From NCBI GenBank assembly GCA_039930465.1, contig JBDTTU010000008.1, positions 7,349 to 71,348 of the forward strand: a stretch of 64,000 nucleotides of DNA, in the 5' to 3' direction. How positions within the stretch are numbered: the stretch's first letter is position 1; every line of letters starts with the position of its first letter. Origin of the DNA: LMDS01 sp039930465. GTDB lineage: Bacteria; Pseudomonadota; Gammaproteobacteria; Burkholderiales; Burkholderiaceae_C. A program made the position numbers and the translations under genes. Below the pieces are notes generated by a model that saw nothing but the letters and a program-made list of their open reading frames with translations, ran no database searches and was not told where the DNA came from. Shown here piece by piece: positions 15,076-24,546 of the stretch.

Positions 15076-15816
15076 TCAGCCCGGTGCACGCTTCAGGTCG
15101 GTGAACGCGCCGAAGAACCAAGAGCGCATGCCCACCACCAGCGTGTAGGAGCGCTTCTGTTCGGTGGGCAGTTTCTGCTCGGTCAGGTGCTGCTGTGCGA
15201 AGTCTTGCCCGACACGCTGCAAGCGCTCGACGAAGCTGCTCGCCTGCGAACTGCTCACCTGGCCGTGCACGAGCATCAGCAGCTCGCCTTCGCCGTCGAA
15301 GCTGCCGCTGTAGTAGTCGCCCACGACGTTGTCACGGAAGTACTGCATCACCGGCCCGTCGGGCCGCCAGCGAAAACCTTTCGCCACCTTGAGCCGGTAG
15401 CGGTTCAAAGGCCGCAGTTCGATGATGCCGAGCCGGTCGAGCTGCACCAGGTACTTCACGCACTCGGCCTCCGAGATCGCGTAGGTGCTCGTCATCTGCT
15501 CGAAGCTCCACTGGCTGAAGGCGCAGATCGCAAGCAGCAGCAGCTTGCGGTCGGCCACGACGGCGGCTTCCTGTTCGGCGCTGAGTTCGCGGCGCAGCGG
15601 CTGGGCGTCGGCGAGCTTGCGCGCGAGTTCGGCGAAATCCATCTTCAGCACCCGCAGCATCTCGTCGACGCGCGACAAGGGCATGTCACCTTTGGCAAGG
15701 ATGCGCTTGATGCTCGACTCAGACATGCCGAGCGCATCGGCCAGGTCGGCATAGGTGATGTCGGCCGCCTTGAGCTCTGCCTTCAGCGCGGTGATCAGGT
15801 CTTGTGTGGTGCTCAT
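15076..15816 (-). CDS. XRE-type helix-turn-helix regulator
   Basis: This 246-residue protein has an N-terminal XRE helix-turn-helix (about residues 15-70, ITYADLADALGMSESSIKRILAKG). A larger C-terminal domain follows (QWSFEQMTSTYAISEAECVKYLVQLDRLGIIELRPLNRYRLK), which looks like a second winged helix with a sensing region. The GGGGAGA ribosome site supports the ATG at 15816. It is divergent from the three-gene operon at 15973-17599. The effector is unknown. Confidence 0.85.
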   Translation of the reverse strand: MSTTQDLITALKAELKAADITYADLADALGMSESSIKRILAKGDMPLSRVDEMLRVLKMDFAELARKLADAQPLRRELSAEQEAAVVADRKLLLLAICAFSQWSFEQMTSTYAISEAECVKYLVQLDRLGIIELRPLNRYRLKVAKGFRWRPDGPVMQYFRDNVVGDYYSGSFDGEGELLMLVHGQVSSSQASSFVERLQRVGQDFAQQHLTEQKLPTEQKRSYTLVVGMRSWFFGAFTDLKRAPG

Positions 15817-15972
15817 CGTGTCTCCCCGGAACGCGGCCGCAAGTATCGCAAACGGTACTGCCCAGAGATACCGCGGGCAGCAAGCGCTGCCACGCTCCTC
15901 AGGGCGATGGTGCTGCCCGCTTGCAGCGCTGAAGATTGGGCCGTGTTCAACCAACAAGGTACCGAGGAATTC

Positions 15973-16410
15973 ATGCAAACCACCCCGATCCGCCAAGACA
16001 CCCGCGCCTGGAAGCTGCAGGTGTGGGTTTCGTTCGGTCTCGCCGTCACGCTGTGCGGCAGCGGCCTGGCGTACCTGCCCGGGCAGGACCTCGACCGTGC
16101 GTTCATGGTGATGGGCTACATGTTCTGTCTCTCGACCGCGTTCGCCCTCGCCAAGTACGTGCGTGACAACGAACAGCGCCGCTTTGGCAACCCCGGCGAC
16201 ACGCCGCTGTGGGGCCTCGTCGTGTGGGGTGGCTTTGCGCTGGCGATGGCGCTCACGGCCTGGGGCCTTTGGCGCATGGACGTGAACCCGACCTACAAGG
16301 CCTTTCTCGGCGTGAGCTGGCTGTTCCTGATCTCGGCGGTATTCACGCTGGCCAAGACGCTGCGCGACGCCCACGAAGCACTGCAATTTTCCCAAGGAGA
16401 ACTGAAATGA
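15973..16410 (+). CDS. YiaA/YiaB-like inner membrane protein
   Basis: This 145-residue protein has four hydrophobic segments arranged as two pairs. They lie around VWVSFGLAVTLCGSGLAYL, FMVMGYMFCLSTAFALAKYV, LWGLVVWGGFALAMALTAW and FLGVSWLFLISAVFTLAKTLRD. The repeated pair with a conserved F-x-LAK end is the YiaAB two-helix domain. A GAGGAAT ribosome site precedes the ATG at 15973. Its stop overlaps the next start (ATGA), so the genes are co-translated. Confidence 0.8.
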   Translation: MQTTPIRQDTRAWKLQVWVSFGLAVTLCGSGLAYLPGQDLDRAFMVMGYMFCLSTAFALAKYVRDNEQRRFGNPGDTPLWGLVVWGGFALAMALTAWGLWRMDVNPTYKAFLGVSWLFLISAVFTLAKTLRDAHEALQFSQGELK

Positions 16411-16826
16411 AATCGAACCTTGTCCGTCGTTGTTTTGCCAAGACCGCGGTGGCCGGATTGCTGGCGCTGAGCCTCGTTGCCGCGCAAGCGCAGTCGGTCG
16501 AAGCCAGCATGCTGTCGACCTTGCCTGTGGCGGTGTCGATCGCCGCACCGGTTGTGCTGTCGGCCGGCGCGGTGCTCACGCTCGTGGCCGTGGAGGCCTC
16601 GGCCACCGGTGCGGTGTGGGTGCTCGAGCGCGCTTCAGATGGGGCGCGAAGCACGCTGCGCTTGAGTGCGCAGGCCGCGGGCGGGGTGTCGGTACTGGCC
16701 GGCACCGCGGTTGTAGCGACCGTGCTGAGCACCGGCTGGGTCTTGTCGGCCGCAGGCAACGCCATCGCCTTCATTCCGAATGAGATTGGCGCCGCGCTGC
16801 TCTACAACGAGCGGGTGACACGGTGA
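16407..16826 (+). CDS. Exported hypothetical protein with hydrophobic segments
   Basis: This 139-residue protein starts with a signal peptide (KSNLVRRCFAKTAVAGLLALSLVAAQAQS). Two further hydrophobic stretches follow (about residues 40-65 and 92-120). No family is recognised. It sits between a YiaAB protein and a DUF2145 protein, with 4-base overlaps on both sides, so the three products probably act together at the envelope. Confidence 0.7.
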   Translation: MKSNLVRRCFAKTAVAGLLALSLVAAQAQSVEASMLSTLPVAVSIAAPVVLSAGAVLTLVAVEASATGAVWVLERASDGARSTLRLSAQAAGGVSVLAGTAVVATVLSTGWVLSAAGNAIAFIPNEIGAALLYNERVTR

Positions 16827-17599
16827 AGGCGCTGCGTGTGCTGTTGTGTGCGGTGCTCGCTGCTGCCAGCCTCGCGGCGCATGCCGGCCGCAGCTGCGAG
16901 AGCAAGCCGCCCACCGCAGAAGCGGTCGAACGTTCGATGGAACTGGCCGAGCGCACTGCGAGAACACTCGACGCCACTGGCGCCCAGGTGGTGGTGCTGG
17001 CACGCGCGGGCCAGAACCTGAGCGAATACGGATTGCGCTATTCGCATCTCGGCTTCGCCTACCGCGACACGAACGGCTGGCGCGTCGTGCACAAGCTCAA
17101 CCAGTGCGGCAGCGCGCGTGCGTCGATCTACCGCCAGGGGCTGGGCGAGTTTTTCATGGACGACCTGTACCGCTTTGAAGCCGCGCTCGTGATTCCCACC
17201 GCAGACGTGCAGGCCCGTTTGCGCCCGGCGCTGGCCGACAACGCCCGCATGGCCCAGCTCAACACCCCGGCCTACAGCGTCGTCGCCTACCCGTGGGCCG
17301 TGACCTACCAGCAGTCGAACCAGTGGGCGATCGAAACGCTGGCGATGACGCAGGACCCGGCCGCATCCACCCGCGAGCGTGCGCAGGCCTGGCTGAAGCT
17401 GCAGGGTTACCAGCCGACCACCCTGCACCTCTCGCCCTTCAAGCGCCTGGGCGCACGCATGACCGCCGCCAACGTCGCCTTCGACGACCACCCGAACGAA
17501 AAACGTTTCAGCGACCGCATCGAAACCGTCACGGTCGATTCGGTGTTCGCGTGGTTGAATCGCAGCGGCCTGGGCGGGCCGGTGCAGGTCATCCGTTAA
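16823..17599 (+). CDS. DUF2145 exported protein
   Basis: This 258-residue protein has a signal peptide (MKALRVLLCAVLAAASLAAHA) and the DUF2145 pattern: AQVVVLARAGQNLSEYGLRYSHLGFAYRD, HKLNQCG, FFMDDLYRFEA, and the late HLSPFKRLGARMTAANVAFDDHP. The family is common in Burkholderiales; the NlpC/P60-like layout of conserved H, C and D residues hints at a hydrolase-like fold, but no activity is known. It starts with GTG at 16823, overlapping the previous stop. Confidence 0.8.
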   Translation: MKALRVLLCAVLAAASLAAHAGRSCESKPPTAEAVERSMELAERTARTLDATGAQVVVLARAGQNLSEYGLRYSHLGFAYRDTNGWRVVHKLNQCGSARASIYRQGLGEFFMDDLYRFEAALVIPTADVQARLRPALADNARMAQLNTPAYSVVAYPWAVTYQQSNQWAIETLAMTQDPAASTRERAQAWLKLQGYQPTTLHLSPFKRLGARMTAANVAFDDHPNEKRFSDRIETVTVDSVFAWLNRSGLGGPVQVIR

Positions 17600-17638
17600 A
17601 TTGCGCCTCGGCTCACAAAACAACCATCAAGGGACACC

Positions 17639-19525
17639 ATGAACGAGCACGCGCACCCGAACCAGTTCGCGCTGTTGAAACAGCGCCGCTTCGCGCCGTT
17701 TTTCTGGACCCAGTTTCTCGGCGCCGGCAACGACAACCTGTTCAAGTTCGCGTTCACGGTGATGATCACCTACCAGCTGCAGGTGAGCTGGCTGCCGGCG
17801 AAGCTGGCGGGCCTGGTGATCGGTGCGCTGTTCATCCTGCCGTTCCTGCTGTTCTCGGCCACGGCCGGCCAGGCGACCGACAAGTACGACAAGACCCGCG
17901 TGATCCGTTTCGTGAAGAACCTCGAGATCGCGATCATGGCGCTCGCCGCGTTCGGGTTCTGGACCAGCAACGTGTTCGTCCTGCTTGCCTGCGTTTTCCT
18001 GATGGGCCTGCACTCCACGATCTTCGGCCCGGTGAAGTTCGCCTACCTGCCGCAGCACCTGAGCGAACGTGAGCTCACCGGTGGCAACGGCATGGTCGAG
18101 ATGGGCACCTTCGTGGCCATTCTGCTCGGCCAGGTGGCGGGCGGATTGCTCGTTGCGATTCCCGATGTCGGCCGGCACTACGTGGCGATCGGCTGCGTGC
18201 TCGTCGCGCTGATCGGCCGCGCCACGGCGCAGGGCGTGCCGGACTCGCCGTCGAGCGACCCCGCGCTGCGCATCAACTGGAACCCGATCACCGAAACCTG
18301 GCGCAACCTGAAACTCGCACGTCAGAACATCGTGGTGTTCCGCTCGCTGCTCGGCATCTCGTGGATGTGGTTCTTCGGCGCCGTGTTCCTGTCGCTGTTC
18401 CCGGCCTTCGCCAAGGAAGTGCTGCACGGCAACGAGCAGGTGGCCTCGCTGCTGCTGGTGGTGTTCTCGATCGGCATCGGCACCGGCTCGCTGCTGTGCG
18501 AGATGCTGAGCAAGCGCCATGTCGAGATCGGCCTGGTGCCGATGGGCGCGATCGGCATGAGCGTGTTCGCGATCGACTTGTACTTCGCGTCACGTGGCCT
18601 CGCGCCGTCTGACGGGTACACGCTGAGCGCGTTCCTCGCGGCACCGGCGCACTGGCGCGTGATGGCCGATCTGGCGCTGCTCTCGCTGTTCGCCGGCCTG
18701 TACAGCGTACCGATGTACGCGCTGATCCAGCTGCGCTCGCAACCCAGCCACCGTGCCCGCATCATCGCGGCCAACAACATCCTGAACGCGCTGTTCATGA
18801 TCGTCAGCTCGCTCGGCGTGGGCGCGCTGCTGAGCGCGAACTTCACCATTCCGCAGGTGTTCCTGATCACCGGCCTGCTCAACGCGGTGGTGGCGTTCTA
18901 CATCTTCATGCTGGTGCCGGAATACCTGCTGCGCTTCGTGGCGTTCATCGTCACGCGTGTGGTCTACCGCTTCAAGGTGCGCGGCGACGAGCACATCCCG
19001 ACGACTGGCGCGGCACTGCTGGTGTGCAACCACGTGAGCTTCGTCGACCCCATCTTGCTGATGGCGGCGAGCCCGCGGCCGATCCGCTTCATCATGGATC
19101 ACAACATCTTCAAGATGCCGCTGCTCGGCTGGTTCTTCAAGCTCGCGAAGGCGATCCCGATTGCGCCGCAGCGCGAAGACGCCGCCACCTACGAGCTGGC
19201 ATTCGAAAAAGCGCGCGCGGTGCTGGCCGCTGGCGAGCTGCTGTGCATCTTTCCGGAGGGCGCGATCACGCGCGACGGCACGCTCGGCGAATTCAAGGGC
19301 GGCGTGATGAAGCTGCTCGAAACCAACCCGGTGCCCGTGGTGCCACTGGCGCTGCAGAACCTGTGGGGCTCGTACTTTTCGCGCGCGGGAGGCGCGGCGA
19401 TGAGCAAGCCGTTCCGGCGCGGTTTGTTCAGCCGCGTCGGGCTGGTGGCGGGCGACCCGCTCGCGCCGGCTGCGGTGACGACAGGGGCGTTGCGCGACAA
19501 GGTGGGGAGCTTGCTGGCTTCGTGA
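17639..19525 (+). CDS. MFS transporter fused to 1-acylglycerol-3-phosphate acyltransferase
   Basis: This 628-residue fusion has two parts. Residues 1-430 form an LplT-like major facilitator domain with about 12 membrane segments (AGNDNLFKFAFTVMITY). Residues 440-628 form a PlsC-type acyltransferase with the catalytic NHVSFVD and the FPEGAITRDG motif. The likely job is to flip lysophospholipid across the inner membrane and reacylate it, as LplT-Aas does; here the acyl-ACP synthetase part of Aas is missing. An AAGGGACACC ribosome site precedes the ATG. Confidence 0.88.
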   Translation: MNEHAHPNQFALLKQRRFAPFFWTQFLGAGNDNLFKFAFTVMITYQLQVSWLPAKLAGLVIGALFILPFLLFSATAGQATDKYDKTRVIRFVKNLEIAIMALAAFGFWTSNVFVLLACVFLMGLHSTIFGPVKFAYLPQHLSERELTGGNGMVEMGTFVAILLGQVAGGLLVAIPDVGRHYVAIGCVLVALIGRATAQGVPDSPSSDPALRINWNPITETWRNLKLARQNIVVFRSLLGISWMWFFGAVFLSLFPAFAKEVLHGNEQVASLLLVVFSIGIGTGSLLCEMLSKRHVEIGLVPMGAIGMSVFAIDLYFASRGLAPSDGYTLSAFLAAPAHWRVMADLALLSLFAGLYSVPMYALIQLRSQPSHRARIIAANNILNALFMIVSSLGVGALLSANFTIPQVFLITGLLNAVVAFYIFMLVPEYLLRFVAFIVTRVVYRFKVRGDEHIPTTGAALLVCNHVSFVDPILLMAASPRPIRFIMDHNIFKMPLLGWFFKLAKAIPIAPQREDAATYELAFEKARAVLAAGELLCIFPEGAITRDGTLGEFKGGVMKLLETNPVPVVPLALQNLWGSYFSRAGGAAMSKPFRRGLFSRVGLVAGDPLAPAAVTTGALRDKVGSLLAS

Positions 19526-19570
19526 GCCCTTGGAACGCCTGACTTGCCGTGAAGTTGGAAGCCCGATAAG

Positions 19571-19584
19571 ATAACAAAAGTTAT
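19571..19584. promoter_or_regulatory. Inverted repeat in the toxin-antitoxin promoter
   Basis: ATAAC-AAAA-GTTAT lies 18 bp before the antitoxin start in a short AT-rich patch. AbrB/MazE-like antitoxins bind such palindromes to autoregulate. Confidence 0.55.
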
Positions 19585-19601
19585 AACGCTCGGACAAGCC
19601 C

Positions 19602-19826
19602 ATGCAAACGCTCAAACTCACACAGATCGGCAACTCTGTCGGCGTCATCCTGCCAAAAGAGGTGCTGGCGCGGCTGAAGCTGGTGAAGGGGGATACCGTC
19701 TACGTGACCGACACGCCGGGCGGCGTTGCACTCACGCCTTACGACCCGAGCTTCGAAGAGCAGCTCGAACTCGGCCGCGAGTTCATGCGCGAGTACAAGG
19801 ACACCTTCCGCGCGCTGGCCAAGTGA
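19602..19826 (+). CDS. AbrB/MazE-like antitoxin
   Basis: This 74-residue protein has an N-terminal swapped-hairpin DNA-binding domain (LKLTQIGNSVGVILPKEVLARLKLVKGD). The C-terminal tail (FEEQLELGREFMREYKDTFRALAK) would wrap the toxin. The stop overlaps the toxin start by 4 bases. Pairing of this fold with a Doc toxin is a known type II arrangement. It should neutralise Doc and repress its own promoter. Confidence 0.85.
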   Translation: MQTLKLTQIGNSVGVILPKEVLARLKLVKGDTVYVTDTPGGVALTPYDPSFEEQLELGREFMREYKDTFRALAK

Positions 19827-20218
19827 AAAAGGCCTGGCGCTGGATCGACAAGCGCCTGCTACTCATCCTTCACGACGAAAGCCTGGCCGAACACGGCGGC
19901 GCTTCCGGCCTTCGAGACGAAGGATTGCTCGACTCGGCGCTCGCCCGCCCCTTGAACTTGTTGGCCTACGGCAGCCCGGACGCAGCCGACTTGGCCGCCG
20001 CCTACGGTTTCGGCCTGGCCAAGAACCACGCGTTCGTGGATGGCAACAAGCGCGCCGCCTTCCTGTCTGTCGGTCTGTTCCTGGCGCTGAACGGCTTTCG
20101 CCTCAACGCTGCGCAAGCCGATGCCACTCTGACGGTGATGTCGGTCGCTTCGGGCGACATCGACGAGCCCGCCTTCGCACGGTGGATTCGCGCCAACAGC
20201 GTGCCTCGTTCGAGCTAA
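19823..20218 (+). CDS. doc: Death-on-curing (Doc/Fic) toxin
   Basis: This 131-residue protein has the Fic-fold motif HAFVDGNKRAAFLS (about residues 67-80), the H-x-F-x-D-G-N-K-R core of Doc. Doc proteins phosphorylate EF-Tu and block translation. The start is a GTG at 19823 inside the end of the antitoxin gene. The gene ends 4 bases into the convergent tgt gene, so the two stop codons overlap. Confidence 0.9.
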   Translation: MKKAWRWIDKRLLLILHDESLAEHGGASGLRDEGLLDSALARPLNLLAYGSPDAADLAAAYGFGLAKNHAFVDGNKRAAFLSVGLFLALNGFRLNAAQADATLTVMSVASGDIDEPAFARWIRANSVPRSS

Positions 20219-21342
20219 ACCCCGCGCGCCCGGTCTTCCGCAAACCGCCGCACGAACTCGGCGAACGTGCCTGCATCCAGCGCGTCACGCACCTCGCGCA
20301 TCAGGTTCACGTAGTAGTGCAGGTTGTGGATGCTCGCCAGCATCGGCCCGAGCATTTCGCCGCAGCGGTCGAGGTGGTGCAGGTAGGCACGCGAAAAACT
20401 CGCGCAGGTGTGGCAGCCGCACGTCGAATCGAGCGGGCGCTCGTCGGCCTTGTGGCGTGCGTTGCGAATCTTCAGGTCGCCGAAGCGCGTGAACAAATGG
20501 CCGTTGCGCGCATTGCGCGTGGGCATCACGCAGTCGAACATGTCGACGCCCGCGGCCACGCCTTCGACCAGGTCTTCGGGCGTGCCCACGCCCATCAGAT
20601 AACGCGGCTTGTTCGCCGGCAAGCGGTGCGGCGTGTGCGCCACGATGCGCTGCATCTCGGCCTTGGGCTCGCCGACGCTGACACCCCCGATCGCATAGCC
20701 AGGCAGGTCGAGCGCGACGAGCGCGGCGAGCGACTCTTCGCGCAGGTTCTCGAACATCCCGCCCTGCACGATGCCGAAGAGTGCGTTCGGGTTCTCGAGC
20801 TTCGTGTGCTCCGCGAGGCAGCGTGAAGCCCAGCGCAGGCTCAGCTCCATCGACACACGCGCTTCCTTTTCGGTCGTGAGCTGGCCTTGCACATCGTAGG
20901 GTGTGCATTCGTCGAACTGCATCACGATGTCGCTGTTCAGCACGTGCTGGATCTGCATGCTGATCTCGGGCGTGAGAAAAAGCTTGTCGCCGTTGACTGG
21001 CGACGCGAACTTCACTCCCTCTTCGCTGATCTTGCGCATCTCGCCCAGCGACCAGACCTGAAAACCGCCGCTGTCGGTGAGGATCGGCCGGTTCCAGGCC
21101 TCGAAACGGTGCAACCCGCCGAACTGCTTCAGCACCTCGATGCCCGGCCGCAGCCACAGGTGGAAAGTGTTGCCCAGGATGATCTGCGCGCCCATCGTTT
21201 CGAGCGACGACGGCATCACGCCTTTCACGGTGCCGTAGGTGCCCACTGGCATGAAGACCGGCGTTTCGACCACGCCGTGGTTGAGCGTGAGGCGGCCACG
21301 CCGCGCGTGGCCATTTGTCTTGAGAAGTTCGAACTTGAGCAT
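20215..21342 (-). CDS. tgt: tRNA-guanine transglycosylase
   Basis: Tgt replaces guanine 34 in GUN-anticodon tRNAs with preQ1. The 375-residue protein has the active-site region LTDSGGFQVWSL, the second aspartate in GVDMFDCVMPTRNARNG, and the zinc site CGCHTC with its downstream histidine. I start at 21342 (MLKFELL). It follows queA on the same strand, 23 bases apart, forming the queuosine pair. The 3' end overlaps doc by 4 bases. Confidence 0.96.
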   Translation of the reverse strand: MLKFELLKTNGHARRGRLTLNHGVVETPVFMPVGTYGTVKGVMPSSLETMGAQIILGNTFHLWLRPGIEVLKQFGGLHRFEAWNRPILTDSGGFQVWSLGEMRKISEEGVKFASPVNGDKLFLTPEISMQIQHVLNSDIVMQFDECTPYDVQGQLTTEKEARVSMELSLRWASRCLAEHTKLENPNALFGIVQGGMFENLREESLAALVALDLPGYAIGGVSVGEPKAEMQRIVAHTPHRLPANKPRYLMGVGTPEDLVEGVAAGVDMFDCVMPTRNARNGHLFTRFGDLKIRNARHKADERPLDSTCGCHTCASFSRAYLHHLDRCGEMLGPMLASIHNLHYYVNLMREVRDALDAGTFAEFVRRFAEDRARGV

Positions 21343-21365
21343 GGGTTGAATTGTCGCAGTGGGGC

Positions 21366-22403
21366 TCAGCGTTGCCGCACCAGCAGCATCGCGTCGCCGT
21401 AGCTGAAGAAGCGGTAGCGTTCGGCGATGGCGCGCGCATACAGCGCGCGAATGTTGTCGAAGCCGGCGAAGGCACTCACCAGCATCATCAGCGTGCTCTT
21501 CGGCAGGTGGAAGTTGGTGACGAGCACATCGACCACGCGGAACTGAAAGCCCGGCGTGATGAAGATGTCGGTGTCGCGGCTGCCGGCTTCGAGCGCACCA
21601 CCGAGCGCTGCCGATTCGAGCGCGCGCAAGGTGGTGGTGCCGACCGCCACGATGCGCCCGCCGGCCGCGTGGGTGCGCGTGATGGCCTGCACTGTGGCCT
21701 CGCTCACATCGAACCATTCGCTGTGCATGCGGTGCTCGGCGAGGTTTTCGGTGCGCACGGGCTGGAAGGTGCCGGCGCCCACGTGCAGCGTGACGTTCGC
21801 CGTGTCGACACCGCGCTCTTTCAACTGCGCGAGCAGCGCCGCGTCGAAATGCAATGCGGCCGTGGGTGCCGCCACGGCCCCGGGCTTCGCAGCGAACACG
21901 GTCTGGTAGCGGCTTTCGTCGTCGGCCGTGTCGGCGTGGGTGATGTAGGGCGGCAACGGCACGTGGCCGTGTTGTTCGAGCAAGGCGAACGGGTCGCTCG
22001 GAAAGCGCACGTGAAACAAAGAATCCTGCGGACCGCTGCGGCCCAGCACTTCGGCGTCGAAGGCCTCGGCGAAACGCACTCGGCTTCCTGCCTTCGGCGA
22101 TTTGCTCGCGCGCAGGTGCATCAGCACTTCGAAACCCGGCAACACGCGCTCGACCAGCGCTTCGACAGAACCGCCGCTCGGCTTCACGCCCAGCAGCCGC
22201 GCCTTGATGACGCGCGTGTCGTTGAACACCAGCAGGTCGCCGCGCCGCAGCAGGCCTGGCAGGTCGCGGAACACGCGGTCCGACAGCATTGAACCCGTGC
22301 CGTCGAGCAGGCGCGAGCCGCTGCGTTCGGGCGCGGGATGCTGGGCGATCAGTTCGGGGGGCAGAGCGAAGTCGAAATCGCCCAGGGTGTGCGCAGAAGT
22401 CAT
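21366..22403 (-). CDS. queA: S-adenosylmethionine:tRNA ribosyltransferase-isomerase
   Basis: QueA transfers and rearranges ribose from S-adenosylmethionine onto preQ1-tRNA to give epoxyqueuosine. The 345-residue protein shows FDFALPPELIAQHPAPERSGSRLL at the start, DLLVFNDTRVIKARL, and the LHVGAGTFQPVR and FHLPKSTLMMLVSAF segments. I start at the ATG at 22403; the frame is open further upstream but that part opposes the recG 5' end. It is divergent from recG. Confidence 0.96.
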   Translation of the reverse strand: MTSAHTLGDFDFALPPELIAQHPAPERSGSRLLDGTGSMLSDRVFRDLPGLLRRGDLLVFNDTRVIKARLLGVKPSGGSVEALVERVLPGFEVLMHLRASKSPKAGSRVRFAEAFDAEVLGRSGPQDSLFHVRFPSDPFALLEQHGHVPLPPYITHADTADDESRYQTVFAAKPGAVAAPTAALHFDAALLAQLKERGVDTANVTLHVGAGTFQPVRTENLAEHRMHSEWFDVSEATVQAITRTHAAGGRIVAVGTTTLRALESAALGGALEAGSRDTDIFITPGFQFRVVDVLVTNFHLPKSTLMMLVSAFAGFDNIRALYARAIAERYRFFSYGDAMLLVRQR

Positions 22404-22453
22404 GGTTGAGGGCTGGACCGGCCCGTGCCAACAAGGGAAGGCAGAATTCTCCC

Positions 22454-24520
22454 ATGGTGACCGCGCCCCCCACTGCCCCGACCAGCGTCGCCGCCAAGCC
22501 GAAATCAGGCCCGCAGCGTGCACTCGAAAAACTCGGGCTGGTGCGGCCCATCGACCTGGCGTTGCACCTGCCGATCCGCTACGAAGACGAAACACGCATC
22601 GTGCCGATCGCTGCGCTGCGCGACGGCAGCACCGCGCAGGTGGAAGGTGTGGTGAGCCACAACGAAGTGCAACAACGCGGCCGGCGCCAATTGGTCGTGC
22701 GCATTCACGATGGCCGCGACGACCTGGTGCTGCGCTTCCTGAACTTCTACCCGTCGCAACAGAAAGCGCTGGCCGTCGGCACGCGCCTGCGCGTGCGCGG
22801 CGAAGCGCGCGGCGGCTTCTTCGGGCTGGAGATGGTGCACCCGGTGACGAAGCTGGTGGCTGAAGACACCCCACTGCCGACCGCGCTCACGCCGGTCTAT
22901 TCGACCAGCGCGCAGTTGCCGCAGGCTTACCTGCGCAAGGCCGTGGCGGCCAACCTGGCGCGCGCCGATCTGTCGGAGCTGCTGCCAACCGAGGCCGTGC
23001 CGCACGGTTTGATGAGCCTGCGCGACGCGCTCGACTTCTTGCACCACCCGCCGCCGAACGTGAGCCTGGCCACGCTCGAAGACCGCAGCCACCCGGCCTG
23101 GCAGCGGCTCAAGTTCGAGGAGCTGCTGGCGCAGCAGCTCTCGCAGCTTGAGGCCAAGCGCGAACGCGAGCTGCAGCGTGCGCCGCGCTTCGAGGTGCAG
23201 GCCCACGGCCTGCAAGACAAGCTGCTCACAGCGCTGCCGTTTTCACTCACCGACGCGCAGCGCCGGGTCGGCGAAGAGATCGCGACCGACCTGCAACGTG
23301 AAGTGCCGATGCACCGGCTGCTGCAAGGCGACGTGGGTTCGGGCAAGACCGTTGTGGCGGCGCTCGCCGCGGCCATCACCATCCATGCCGGCTGGCAATG
23401 TGCGCTGATGGCGCCGACCGAGATCCTCGCCGAGCAGCATTTGCGCAAGCTTGTCGGCTGGCTCGCGCCGCTGGGCATCACGGTGGCGTGGCTGACCGGC
23501 AGCCGCAAGGGCAAGGCGCGCGCGAAGATGCTGGAGCAGGTGGCGTCGGGCGAAGCGGCGCTGGTGGTCGGCACCCACGCCGTCATTCAGGATCAGGTGC
23601 AGTTCAAGCGCCTCGGTCTCGCGGTGATCGACGAGCAGCACCGCTTCGGCGTGCAGCAGCGGCTCGCCTTGCGCGCCAAACTTGCGGCTTCGGGCATCGA
23701 GCCGCACACGCTGATGATGAGCGCCACGCCAATCCCGCGCACGCTGGCGATGACACTCTTCGCCGACCTCGACGTGAGCACCATCGACGAACTGCCGCCG
23801 GGGCGCACGCCGATCGTGACCAAACTGTTCTCCGACGCGAAACGCGACCAGGTGGTCGGCCGGATTCGTGATGCCACGGCGCAGGGGCAGCAGGTCTACT
23901 GGGTCTGCCCGCTGATCGAAGAGAGCGAAACGCTCGACCTGCAGAACGCCACCGCCGCGCACGCCCATTTGAGTGAAGCACTGCCCGGGCGAATGGTCGG
24001 CCTGCTGCACGGCCGCATGCCGGCGGCCGAGAAAGCGGCGGTGATGGCGCTGTTCAACGCCGGCGAGATGGCGGTGCTGGTGTCGACAACCGTGATCGAA
24101 GTCGGCGTCGATGTGCCGAACGCTTCATTGATGGTGATCGAACATGCGGAGCGCTTCGGCCTTTCGCAGCTGCATCAGTTGCGCGGGCGGGTCGGGCGTG
24201 GCACGACCGCGAGCGTGTGTGTGCTGCTCTTCACCGCGCCGCTCTCGTACACCGCGAAGGCGCGCCTGAAGGCGATGCTGGAAACCAACGACGGCTTCGA
24301 GATCGCACGTCGTGACCTCGAGATCCGCGGCCCGGGCGAGTTTCTGGGCGCGCGGCAGTCGGGCGCGCCGCTGTTGCGCTTTGCCGACCTGGCGACCGAC
24401 GAGGCGCTGGTGCACCAGGCGCGGGCTGCGGCGGCGTTGCTGCTCGATCAACATCCGCGGGCCGCGCTCGCTGTCGTGTCGCGCTGGCTGGGGGGGCGGG
24501 CGGAGTACCTGAAGGCCTGA
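22454..24520 (+). CDS. recG: ATP-dependent DNA helicase RecG
   Basis: RecG remodels stalled replication forks and Holliday junctions. The 688-residue protein has an N-terminal wedge/OB domain (IVPIAALRDGSTAQVEGVV), Walker A GDVGSGKTVVA, the DEQH box (VIDEQHRFG), MSATPIPRT, and the C-terminal motif HQLRGRVGRG. I start at the ATG at 22454. Its promoter must lie in the 50 bp shared with queA. Confidence 0.96.
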   Translation: MVTAPPTAPTSVAAKPKSGPQRALEKLGLVRPIDLALHLPIRYEDETRIVPIAALRDGSTAQVEGVVSHNEVQQRGRRQLVVRIHDGRDDLVLRFLNFYPSQQKALAVGTRLRVRGEARGGFFGLEMVHPVTKLVAEDTPLPTALTPVYSTSAQLPQAYLRKAVAANLARADLSELLPTEAVPHGLMSLRDALDFLHHPPPNVSLATLEDRSHPAWQRLKFEELLAQQLSQLEAKRERELQRAPRFEVQAHGLQDKLLTALPFSLTDAQRRVGEEIATDLQREVPMHRLLQGDVGSGKTVVAALAAAITIHAGWQCALMAPTEILAEQHLRKLVGWLAPLGITVAWLTGSRKGKARAKMLEQVASGEAALVVGTHAVIQDQVQFKRLGLAVIDEQHRFGVQQRLALRAKLAASGIEPHTLMMSATPIPRTLAMTLFADLDVSTIDELPPGRTPIVTKLFSDAKRDQVVGRIRDATAQGQQVYWVCPLIEESETLDLQNATAAHAHLSEALPGRMVGLLHGRMPAAEKAAVMALFNAGEMAVLVSTTVIEVGVDVPNASLMVIEHAERFGLSQLHQLRGRVGRGTTASVCVLLFTAPLSYTAKARLKAMLETNDGFEIARRDLEIRGPGEFLGARQSGAPLLRFADLATDEALVHQARAAAALLLDQHPRAALAVVSRWLGGRAEYLKA

Positions 24521-24540
24521 CCGCCGAGGCGATCAGGCTT
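24512..24540. terminator. Possible hairpin terminator between convergent genes
   Basis: GCCTGA at 24515 pairs with TCAGGC at 24533 around a GC-rich loop, between the ends of recG and the convergent lipoprotein gene. There is no long T run, so termination is uncertain. Confidence 0.35.
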
Positions 24541-24546
24541 GGGTAG

